Shown here piece after piece: positions 1 to 11,724 of a stretch of DNA of 64,000 nt (position 1 is its first letter; each line of letters opens with the position of its first letter). The DNA is from Pyrocephalus nanus (taxonomy: Eukaryota; Chordata; Aves; Passeriformes; Tyrannidae): contig CM076259.1 of assembly GCA_038380795.1 (NCBI GenBank), positions 70,461,741 through 70,525,740 on the forward strand. Direction: 5' to 3'. The translations under genes and the position numbers were made by a program. The notes beneath the pieces are model-generated. The model was not told where the DNA came from and searched no databases. It worked only from the letters and a program-made list of their open reading frames with translations.

Positions 1-3000
1 ACCACCACACATTATCCTATTTATTCCAGTAAAATAGAAAAATCAAACTCATGATATTTCTGGAACAGGTAACTGACTTGGTGCCATGTCAGCAGCACAC
101 TGCATAGAAGTCCTGCAGAAATATCTGAAAGTACTCTATGACCTGCAAAGAGCCAGCAAAAGTGGTTCGGTTAACATAGTTTAAGTTTAGTCCAGATTTG
201 CCTGTAGAAGGATATGGTTTAAAATTGTGCTGATTTCTGTCTCAAATGTAGGCTTTCATATTATGAAACTGGGGGGTTTTTTACAAAAAAATTTCTCTTT
301 TTGTCCTTATTTGTTCTTACTTACACGATGAAGTGGAAAAAAAAAAAAAGAATAATTCCAAGTATCTACAAAAGTAAAAATAGTCTGATTGGAAACTGGA
401 AAATAAGTGTAAAATCATGACAGTGTATTTTTAAAGAATTCTTAAATAGCAAAAAAAAAAAAAAAAATATTTTCTTCTTCACTCTTCTTTTAAAGAGAAA
501 GAAACAAAAATCCCAACAAGATTTTCATCACTCAGCTTTTTCTGGAGAGTGTGTTAAGGATTTAGGATTTTAGCCAGACCAGACTCTGTATAAATCAGAG
601 TACCATCGAGATTAAATTAATTGATTTAGAACACAAACGAGAGGCAATCCTTTGCCTCTTACAAGATTTAATAGTAGTCTGTGCAGGTGAATGTCACTGA
701 AAGACAAAAGCATTACTGTGTAGAACAAGCAAAGTAAAGATAAACAGAAGAGACAAGAGAATGACTGTAAACACCTAAATCCCTACATCCAAAAAGAAAA
801 TATTCTATCTCATATATTTAAAAAGAAATTTACTAGATGAATTAGAAATGTTCCATATGATTTCTCCTTGATTTCTTTTATACTGTGACTAAAACATTCT
901 TAATTTCATACATTTTTGTGGTCAAGAAACATGAATTCAGAATGAAACAAGTATAGACAAAGAGTAGAGTGAGAAGAGCCCTTTTTACAGCAGTCATAAA
1001 AGCCATAGCTTCTGGGAAGATTTCTCGGCATTGACAAATCACTCCCTACCCACCTGATACATTAAACCCAGCATTTGAACTAAGTGGACTTCAAGGCAGC
1101 TTCAGCCTGTTCAAGGCAACTTGAACATAAAAACTTGTGGCTAAGAACTTTGTGGTCTTGGTAATCTCTACTCAAAACACAAGAGTTAAATTTCTGTGTT
1201 CAGTAGAGTGGGGTGGGTAGTGACTGCCAGAGCATATATCCAGAAAGACAGATACCTACATTCAAAGCCTTCTGCAGTTTAATTATTTCTCACATTCCAA
1301 GAGAAGTATCCTATCTGCTACTGTAGGGAATGCTTTAAAAGAACACTGCTATCTTTCCTGAAGCCAGGCCATGATGGATGAGCTCTGAAGCTGAAAACAG
1401 CAAGGAAAAAGTAACAGTCCTCTTGGCTGTGCTTTCAGAAGTCAGATGGGAACAGGAGCGCTGAAGTTTAAATACCCTGCTTATTTGTTAGTTCTGTTTT
1501 GTGTCTAACAGCTCCCTAATGTAAAATACATGAATAGCAGTCCCTGGCTGACAAATGGCTGTGACTTATAAATCAGTATAAATATAGGAGTCTTGAGATC
1601 TTTAGCTGTTTTTCAGCCTTGATAACTTTATTTTCAAGTTCAGTCTGAAAATCTGAGTTTATACCTTTCTTTCAAGTTTTGTAAGATGGGTACCAAAACT
1701 AAGGAGTATATAATATTTTGAAATGTACATTAGTTTCTTTAAAAAAGCTTTTATTTCTTTAAACATTGCATTCTCTAAATCACTAGCATTTCATTTTTTT
1801 CATTGATTTAAAATAAATTCTAGTACAAAAATATGCATATCAAAACCTAAGATAAAAAAGAATCTCTACTGTTTTGTTGCCACCAAGTCTATATCACCTA
1901 TCTTTCTATTTCATAAATACCAAACCTCTTATCCCTGTAACAACCAGTCTTTATGTTGCCTGGATTAAACAAGTATTAAAGTTTTTCATTAGTGACACAT
2001 CTATTTAAGAGTGTTTACCTTGTTTATTTTCCATAGAAATATCACATAGTGCTTGTTGGGCATCTTCTCCTCATGCTCAGTTTTGCATTGTCCTCTGAAT
2101 TCTGTTTAACCTGGTAGGGCTTGCAATCCTTTGCCTCTTACAAGATACTTTTTCTATTATTTGTTCTACATCTAAAAGCTTAAATGTCTCAATTTCATTA
2201 TTTACAGTAAGAAAAATATTTTATTTTTGAGTGAAAAAATAAACATTTGAGTGAAAGAATAAACTTTGAGTTTAGATTTTTGTTTGGGGTTTTTTTGTTT
2301 CTTTTTGGTGGGTTTTGGATGGTTGTGGGGTTTTTTTGTTTCTTTTGTTGTTGTTGTTGTTGTTTTGTTGTTGTTTTTAATGCCAGAAGCCTGATGATAT
2401 GCTCCTGTTATCAAGTTCTACACAGGGTCAAAACTCACAAAAAAATAAAGACAAAGTTTTTGTTTCTATTATTATAACTACAGAGGAAAAAACCCACCAA
2501 AATAAAACACAGTGGAGTACCTCTGATATTTTCTGTTATTTTTATTATGTATATATGTGCAAACCAAATAGTCTGTCATTAATTTTCGACATATTTTTCC
2601 CATAGCATAACTATTTGAGTTACATGGTTTTTGGCTTTGCTGTGGGGCAATTTTTTATGAGTTTGGTTAAAAAGTGACATATTTTTAAAAACTTCTCATT
2701 TTTTTGTTCTATCCTTGAAGATAAAATTCTGTCACAACATTTTTTTAATTCTGCTTCTGATGTACTTCTAGTCTCCTATTTAAGAGAATTTTTATATATA
2801 ATTTGACTGCAATTACTTAGCAAGTTGTAACTTTCTTTAAACACCACAAGAGAAACAAAGCATTCATCTGTTTTCAAAATATAATTTTATTTAGAAAAGG
2901 GTCATCTGGAAAATATTTGACATTTGAGCAACTATGAGGAAAGTCTTGCTAAGAAAACAAAACTATGCAAAAATGGAAATCTTGTTAACAGAACTAAATT

Positions 3001-5246
3001 GAGTGATAAACCAAAAAAAGATAAACACATAGAATGAAACGGAGACATTGCAATGCTTCACTGTTAGTAGCATTCAGTGATAAACAGGAAACTGAGCTTT
3101 AAAGTTCTGATAAATCATCTCATTATATTAATGACTTCCCATCGAGTAGGCAAATACAAACTTTTCACATTAGCATATTCACTTGTAGCTAAAAGTTATG
3201 AGAATTCTCTACTCATTTGACCTTATTTGTGTCCTCATTGCCTGAATATGTAATTGTTGCATATCAGTAGGTTAAAATTAATAGGCTTTCAATTGGAGAT
3301 AGGTGATTCTAAGAACCTTAAAACTAATTGTTGTGGCCAAATCTTAGAGTTTACTGTAATTGTTTTTTGTTCATTTTTTCGATTTTCTTTGTCTGTTTGG
3401 GGTTTTGTGGGGGTTGTAGTGTGGGATTTTTTTGCTTTCTTTATTTGGTTTGGTGTTTGTTTTATGTTTTGGGAGATTTTTAAATTATTTTTTCTGTCAT
3501 ATGGAAATACTAAGTCCAGAGAAGAGTATATTTATTAAAAGGAAACAAGGTCTATTCAGATCCTCCATGGAAAAGAGAGAAGGTTAAAAAATAAGTGCAT
3601 GAGAGAACCAGGCAAGTCTGTTTCTAAATCCCAACATTTCTAACTTGAAGTCTGTCTGCAATTTCTACAGCTCAGTTAAATGCTCTCTACCTTTCACTTT
3701 TTTGAAAATAAATTCACAAAACTGACTGATCACATGGAAATTAGATTCTCAGGAAGAGGAACTCAAAGTTGTGATATTAACCACCAGCAACTGCTCACTG
3801 AGATCTACAAAAGTTCTTGCATTTCTCTCCAAATCATTTGAAGTCCAAAAAGTCACCAACCTAGACATTAGAAATTCAATGATTCACTAAACAAAATCAC
3901 AGAATCCCAACATCTATCAACTTCATTGTTTCAGATAAGTATGAGAGAAAATGTATACTGCCAAGAGATGTGATTACAATACATATTTAGCTGGGAGATA
4001 CAGCTACAGTCCCAGAGGTCTGTGGTAACACTTTTGGCTTAATAACCCTATAGATGTGCAGATAGTAGGTGTTAATACTCGGAACACAATGTATGGCTTT
4101 TGTTTGATTCTTGTTTTAAACAAATTCATATAATTCTTCAAATTCTGTTCATTTCACTAAAAATCAAAAGTGCACTTGTGTAGCAATTGCTTTTCACAAT
4201 ACTCTTTGTGTGGTTACACCATTTTAAAAAAATCCTCAAACAATTTTTCAGTACAGAGATGAAAAACAGACTAGAATGGCAACCATACAAGGGTTGACAA
4301 AAAATACTGTGTATTTTCAAGGTATTCCACTGAGGTCATGTCATCAGAAACCTACCAAAACAAAAAGTTCTGAAATATAAAGATGTATGTAATTTTTGTT
4401 AAGTTTATAAGAATAAATATTCAAATTTTTTTGTCCAAAGGACTAGAAATTCTAAGGACTAGAACGGAGTGCAAAATGTTGTTATTATAATAGCTGTATG
4501 GTGACATACACATATGTAGCGTGTGTTTTGGCGTTTTCAAAATTAATTTCACTATGGAGCTCCTGAGTGTTCTAGATTTTCAAAGAAATAAAATATTACT
4601 GTTATTATGCCAATACAGTATGTACTGGAGAACTGTTTGTCTTGAATTCTGGGAACATTTAATACTTTGTGGTAGATATTGATGTGTCCTTGCTTTTTTT
4701 ACTTTTAATGTTCAGAGAAAGAAAAATCTGAATTATAATTTTTTTGGGAAGAGAGGATTATTACCTTGCTTTAGAATACTCTGTTGAAATATATTTTCCA
4801 TGTATTGACCTCTCAAAAGTATTTTGCCAGGAACTTAAGCAGAAGGAACAAAATGTTCAGCTTTAAATTCCTTACAAGATTTCTGTCTGAGAGTTCCTGC
4901 TTCTTGAGAAACCTATTTCTTGAGGGATTTCAGTTACAATTTTCATGCTGTTTCTTACAGACAAGGGAGGTCACTCAGTGGACTGACTGATACACATTTA
5001 AGGTAGAAAAGGTTAGCAATCATCCTTTTCTAGCTCCCATAATCTTGCTGTTAAATGTTACATAGTCTTAGTGATTTTATATTAGACCAAACTGTATACT
5101 ATTTCTTTATATTCTCCAAGGAATAAAGATTTATTTAGTAAATCAGAGTTCCTTTTTTCTATGTGTTATCCTGTTTCTCCCAACCTAGATTAGAGACTAT
5201 ACAAAAAGATGGAGGATGTAAGCTCAAGTTAACCACACAGTGGTCA
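1..5246. other. Unique AT-rich non-coding sequence
   Basis: No exon, RNA gene or transposon is supportable here. The stretch is AT-rich with short A or T runs (for example A17 at 451-467). It includes T/G-rich low-complexity patches at about 2280-2376 and 3370-3480. The first contains a 20-nt T/G-rich string repeated 41 bp apart (from 2286 and 2327) followed by (TTG)n. A 24-mer occurs at both 644-667 and 2123-2146 and is reported as a finding. A near-duplicate 20-bp unit (TGAGTGAAA-A/G-AATAAAC) lies at about 2229-2268. Open frames of 60-94 codons here are T/G- or A/T-rich and look like chance. Confidence 0.6.
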
Positions 5247-6610
5247 AATCATAGAATCATAGAATCACAGATTATGCTGAGTTGGAAAGGATGAGTCCTT
5301 TGAGTCCAAACCTTAGCCCTGAACAGGACTAGCCCCAAGTCACATCATGTGCCTGGTAGTACATCCATATGCTTCTTGAACTCTGTCAGGGCTGGTGCTG
5401 TGACCACTTCCTTGAGGAGCCTATTCCAGTGTTCAAACACCCTCTGGGTGAACAACCTTTTTCCAACATCCAGCTAAACCTCTACTGACACAACTTCAGG
5501 CCATTCCCTTAGGTCCTGTCACTGGTCACTACAGAGAAGAGAAGAGAACAGTGTCTGACTTTTCTCTTCCCCTCACAAGGAAGTTGGAGACTCCAATGAG
5601 GTCTCCCATCAGTCTCGTCCAGGCTGAACACACCAAGTGACCTTAGCCACTCCTCATGCTGCTTCCCCTCAAGGCCCTTCACCATCTTCATTGCCCTCTT
5701 TTGGATGGTCCCTAAGAGCTTAATCTCTTTCTTATATTGCAGTGGCCAAAACTGCACACAATATTCAAGGTGAGGCCACACCAGTGCAGAGCAGAGTGAG
5801 ACAATCCCACCCCTCGACTGGCTGGTGATGCTTTGCCTGGTGCTCCCTAGGACATGGTTGGCCCTCCTGGCTGCCAGGGCACTGCTGACTCATTCAACTT
5901 GCCATCGACCAGGACCTCCAGGTCCCTTTCCATGGCTCTGCTCTCCATCATCTCATTCCGCAGTCTGTATGAACATTCAGGGTTGCCCCATCCCAGCTGC
6001 AGAATCCAGTACTTTCCCTTGTTGAACTTCATATCGTTGGTGCATATAATTCATATTAGATCAGTGCTCTGATTTTTGGAGGTCTCCCTGCAGGGCCTCC
6101 CTGTCTTTGAGGGAGTCAACAGCTCCTCCCAGTTTTGTGTCATCTTCAAACTTGCTTAGTAACCCTTCCAGTCCTGTGTCCAAATCATTTATGAAGCTGT
6201 TGAAGAGCACAGGACCTAGTGACAGGTCACCAATCTGATGTTCCCTCATTCACTATTACTCTCTGTTCTCAGCCCGTGAGACTATTTCTCACCCACTGCA
6301 TGTCCAGCTATGTGCTGGACATTTTGTCCAGAAGAATCCCAAGAGAGACATTATTGAAAGCTTTACTGAAATCTGAAAAGATTATATCCACTGGCTTCCC
6401 TTGATCAAATGGTGCATTACCTTGTCAGAAGAGGAAATCAGTTTTGATAAGCAGAACTTCCCTCTCATGAAGCCATGCTGGATGTGACCAATGACAGCAC
6501 TGTCTTTCAGATGTTTTTCAATAAGTCCTTGCCTTTTTCAATAAGTCAGTAAGTCCCAAAATAATCTTCTCCATAACTACCAGGCACTGAAATGAGGCTA
6601 AAACAGCCAG
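5247..6610 (-). mobile_element. CR1 LINE fragment A, 5'-truncated, ORF2 RT to 3' end
   Basis: This is a minus-strand CR1 non-LTR retrotransposon copy. Its 3' end lies at about 5247, where the plus strand shows repeated AATCATAG, the complement of the ATTCTATG octamer tail. Reading leftwards on the minus strand, degraded ORF2 peptides are visible. At 6249-6061 is the reverse-transcriptase palm segment [13 protein letters not shown], where the canonical FADD box reads FEDD. At 6032-5847 is the segment after the palm, with KGKYWILQLGWGNPE. At 5781-5509 is the C-terminal segment [18 protein letters not shown] followed by GTIQKRAMKMVKGLEG. These lie in different frames, so frameshifts separate them. 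The 5' boundary at about 6610 is where CR1 similarity fades. The copy is dead; the family assignment is firm and the boundaries are approximate. Confidence 0.93.
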
Positions 6611-9600
6611 AAAACACAATCTGAACTTTAGAAGATGCTGGTGTAAAAGTACATATACCTTTTCCCAGATCTCTTCCAGAGATGTTAAAAACAGATGGAA
6701 AAGAAGTCTTTAGCAAGAGGACATAATTTTTCTTTGACTGCAGGAAAAGAAAAAAGAAAAAAAATTTCATGTAGGAGTAAAAAAAGGTTAAAACAAATAA
6801 AATACCATATTACAAAAATGAAACAGAACCACTTAACCTTCTCTGTGGTTATTGTAAGGGTAAGGGGGAACAGAAAAAGATGAGTCTTAATTGTGCATTG
6901 ACACACTGTATGACACTGACATCAAACTGCAAGTTTCCTTAATATAGTCTCAGGCATCAGATTTAGACTTCTGATAACCATGGAAGCTTATTTTGGTTTT
7001 GAAAACCTCCCACGACAATTCACCATAAATACAACAGGGGGGATTTTAATTGAAAGTGTGAGAAGCGTCTTATATGTAACAAATTGAAACCTGTTCATTG
7101 TACATGAAAAAATAACTGGGAACATAACAGATATATCCCCCTGTGTAAGTGAATCCTGTTCAGTGTTTCCTTAGAGCCTTATACAACAATACTGGAAGCA
7201 TATGACCTTTTTGTTGGGAAACACAAAAGGTATCCTAATTTCATTACTAGTTCTCAGAAATCTAGGGAATTTGATGAAGTGATTGTAGACTGGCTCAAAC
7301 CCAAAGCTCATTAGCTATGATGTTCTTCTTGCTCTAGCCAGGACAATGAATGCATATTATGCAACACTAATTAATTTTTAAATGATTTGTATAATATTGT
7401 TAATTAGAAAACTCATTAAATTTCAGGAGACTTGCATTTTTCCCTTCAAGGTTATTCATAAGATTTTTTTTAAATAACGTACTTCTTTTAAAGATTACAG
7501 AAAGTTTAAGAGAAGTTGTAGAAGTTATAGAAGTTTATTGAAGTGGGCTCTCAATCAACTTATGAAATTATTATGCAATAGAAAACTATTTTGTAATACT
7601 TCCATTAAAAACTTTTTCACACTTTTTTTTTGGTGCAAATTTACTATTATTGAAAGGAAAATAAAGATAAAATTTCCCTGCATTGTAGTTTGTCCAAAAT
7701 AGATATCCACTTTATAACAGACAAACAGCAAACACCCTAAAGGTGTATGTTCTGTTCTTAGACCGAAAAGAGGGAATTGAATTACAGGAACTGATTCACA
7801 TGTCTGTACTGAAGATGATTATTTACATCATCTTGTGACTTCTGCCTCTGTGGTGGACTCTTCAGTTTGACTCCTCAGAGAGAAAAAAACCCATCAAATT
7901 CTTCAAACCCAATCCTACAGCCTGGGGCCTTCGGATAAAATATATTTTTCAAGAGACACTGTTTATCTGCACTAGGAATTATGGAAAAGGGAGCCAAGTA
8001 CGAGCAGCCATGTGAGGGAGTAACAGACAAGGCTGATGAACAAAGTGCCTGGAGTGATGTGACGGGAAGGTATTACAAAATCAACAGAATGGGGTTTAAA
8101 CAGGAACACCTCCAGCATTTACAAGAAAGGAAGAAAGTACTTACAAGTCACCTTTATGGGGAAATCCTCAGAATCCTTTCTGGGAAATCAATATGCTGAG
8201 GTACCACTCTGAAGTGCATGTACACTAGGGCACACAGCATAGGGAATATAAATGGTAAGTTAAAAATTTATGTGCAGTTATATAGTCAGTCACAGGCTGA
8301 ACCACTGACTAAACAATATCAGATGTTTTGTAGACCTTTCAATGCTTCAGAAATATAGGAAGAAGTGTTGAGTTGTTGCTGGAAGGAAACAAGGAAAACA
8401 AATAGTGAAAAAGCTTAGTGCTAAATGAGAGGTACTCTCAGGAGTTCAGAACTGAGCAACCAAAATAGTGAACTGAAGTATGAGTTTGAAGGAAAGAGTT
8501 ATATGATTTTAGGAGGAATATGCTTCTGAATGAGAGACATGAAGACTTGACTGAAATATTATGTTCTTTTTAGTAGTCTGATATTCAGAAGCTGAAATCA
8601 GAAAAAAAAAATTGCAAGGTTTAATTCTGTAAGCAAATTTTGATTGCTTTTTGGATTTTTTTTTTTTTAAATATAAAGAATTAGTTCATGAGTATTTTGC
8701 TTTTGTATACACACTCAGAGCTATTGAACCCTTACAAAAATTCTGTTATACTAAGATTTGATCCTTTATTCTATAGGGAAAAATTAAGCCACATATAAAA
8801 ACATTCTAGGAGCATAGGTCGGCAATATTTTAAAAAAGAAACCTACTAAAACATTTCCTGAAAAATGCTCAAAACTTTAATAATGGAGTACAGAATACAT
8901 TTTCCACTTATAAGGGCATTAAACTTGGGGTTTGGCAGGCAGCAAAATGGTAAACTATTTCAGCATTAACAGAAAATATTTGTTCTTTATTTTAAAAGAA
9001 AGGGGGAAAATCAGTTCCAAACAACAAAATACAAATACGTTAAATGTAATTTTTTTTTTGCTTATGTTTTCATTTGTAAATTCCTAGAACACTTGTATCA
9101 GAGGTCTGCATTTTTTTCTGTGGTTGTACAATGCAAAACTCATGTGAATGTATATAGATGTCTATATCTCACCAAGACTCCATAAACTCTCTTTACAAAC
9201 AATCAAAATAAACAGGCATTTCTAGGGCATGGCACATCTCATTTTAAAGTAGGCTCCTAAAATAGGTCAGATTAATTGTGCCTTACAGTAATACTGTTAC
9301 AAAGAGCCCATCTTATTTCTGTTGAAAAATGTGAATGTTTACTGATGTTGTATAGATCTTCAATCTTCCATGCATCTTCTCTAAATTTAATACGGAATTA
9401 AGTATACAGTGTATCTAATATAACCTTGTACGACTGATCTCACAGGGAAGCAGGGATACATTATTCCTTGGCAACATACAGTATTTGTTTCAAGCCCTGG
9501 GTCTCAAAACTTTTCTTCTTTTTGTTGTTGTTGTTGTGCCTTATGTATGAGGTATCTGTAATACGTGATTTAGTACCATTTAAGATGGAGGTAGGGCCAT

Positions 9601-11580
9601 TTGAAAAAGAACACAAGCGCAAAGCCAAAACAAAAAAAAGAAGGAAGAAAATAAAATAAAAGACCTCAAAAGAAAACAAAAATAAAAATCACTTCTTTCT
9701 CCTTTCAAATTTGTGTCTGCAGTCCTAAAGTACCTGTAGCCTACTAATAGTATATACTCTATCTAACTATAGCACTGTTTTTGACCTACCCTAATTTGCC
9801 TTTAGCTACTGGAAAACTTTATCAGAAATACATATTTATATAGTCAGTGTTTCACATAGAAAAGTGTGTATAATTTAAGAAATGTGAAATGCTTCTCTCC
9901 TGCCCCCTGTAGCAATGGTATGATTTCACATAGCAGTACACATATTATTCAGAATGTATTAAAGAACTCTTTGTAGTTTTCTTTTATAAGTAGGGATTTC
10001 AAAAGAGGTAAATAAAAGTAAGGCTACTTTTCTAACTTTGGTTGATATTTTTTATTTCACCTTGTTTTTTTGGGAATTACTTTAAAAATCATTATCCGTA
10101 CTTTATCCATTAAAGATTTAAACCACTTATTTAGATAATGGGGCCTTTGTTCTTTACTGGTACAAGCAAAGACTCCCTATTCCAAGTCCTTAAGTACTGA
10201 ATTTTTCATCTGAATGTGCAGATAAGTTAGAATACATGTGCAAACAGAGTCAGGTAAAGAGTTCTTCACTGATTATGTTCCTGAGGAAAGTTTCAGTAAG
10301 CTTAATGCAATATTTCCTTATTGAGATTTTACCTGATGCAGTGCTTCCCAAGTCAATAGACAAAAAACAACAGCTTTTGATTGAAGCCATTGCCTCTATC
10401 ACACTATCTCAGTTCAATAAGAAAACATCCATGAGTCCAGGTCTCTCCATTTCAATTTGACATTTGAAATAATTGGCAGCTAAACTATGTTCAACTAGAG
10501 TTGGTGTGGATAACTCCAGAGCACTCCACTAATCATTCTACACTTCTTAGCATTTTTCTGAGGAGGAAAGGAACTACAGAAATTTCTAGCAATAATAGTG
10601 TTACTCAAGGAGCATGACAAAATAGTAATAATTTTTTTGAAATCAAAATTGCCGTTCATGGGGAAATTCTGAAGCAAGAAGGTATTTCCTTCTAGGTCTT
10701 GTATGAATCTCAAAGACATTACAGAAATAAAAAAGGAAAGTTACCTGTACTAAAGGATATATACAAAACTACAAATGGAGAGTGGAGGGAAGTCTAATTA
10801 ATTCCCTATCTTTTAAAATGTTTCAGTACTGTTTTGGGGCTTTTTTTTGCAAAAGTGGTTAAAATAAAAAAAATGTATTATGTGTATATATTAAAATCCT
10901 CTGAGTTTGTTCTTTTTTATTTGTTTGTTTTATTCTAGCTTTATGCTATGCTTAAGTGAGTGTACTGCAAGTCCTTTAACATTTATTAGATAATACAATT
11001 CTTAGTTTACCTAATAATTTTATTTAAATTTAGTAAAATATCTTTTTTATTCTTCAATATTACATCAATTGTCCTCTTACTGTAGGAAAAATATTAATTT
11101 CTATATTAAAAAATTGTAGACACTTTGATATAGTGCCAATTATAGACACTTTGATTTAGAGGGCCATCAATTACCCTGTGACAAATTTGTCTGAGAGTCA
11201 ATACTGCCTCTTATTTTCCCACTGCTTCATGGAGGTAATGGTCAGGAACAGATCTAAAGTGCCTGTTGCATTATGGCTCCACTGACTAAGAAAAACAGAA
11301 GGATTTTATCCAAAAGATGTCTTAAAATATCAGTTAACATACTTGTGGGAAAAGTTAATGCCACTTATGAGAAGGTTCCTGAGGAACTACAGTAATTCAT
11401 ACAATATAATGAAAGAATTTTTCAGATAGCATCTTCATTTTCTACCATAGAAATATCTATGTCAAAGAATAGCTACTGTATATCATGCAGAATTCTTCCT
11501 AAACACAGATTTCACACACACAAAAAAATAAAGATAAAAAGTTAAGCATTTAAAAATTAAGAATTGAGATAAATTTTCTT
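6611..11580. other. Unique AT-rich non-coding sequence
   Basis: I see no transposon or convincing exon. A 72-codon ATG-initiated frame at 7981-8199 (+) has balanced composition but no recognisable domain, and is reported as a weak finding. A run of agaagtt-like units lies at about 7498-7545. A 13-mer tagacactttgat is repeated 25 bp apart at about 11117 and 11142. A short (TTG)5 lies at about 9521-9536. Confidence 0.55.
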
Positions 11581-11587
11581 CACAAAG

Positions 11588-11724
11588 TTGTTTTTTTCTT
11601 CTGCCTCTTTCTCTTTCTGTGTTTTTTTCTCTTTCTTTCTTTCTTTGTTTTCTCTTTCTTTCTTTTCTTCTTTCTTTCTTTTTTTCTTTCTTTCTTTCTT
11701 TCTTGCTTTCTTACTTTCTTTCTC
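11588..11724. repeat. Polypyrimidine (CTTT)n tract
   Basis: The plus strand is almost purely C/T for about 135 bp, mainly imperfect CTTT tetranucleotides broken by single G or A bases (for example ttgctttcttac near 11703). It is a typical decayed purine/pyrimidine microsatellite and could form triplex (H-) DNA. It is not linked to a neighbouring transposon. Confidence 0.85.
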
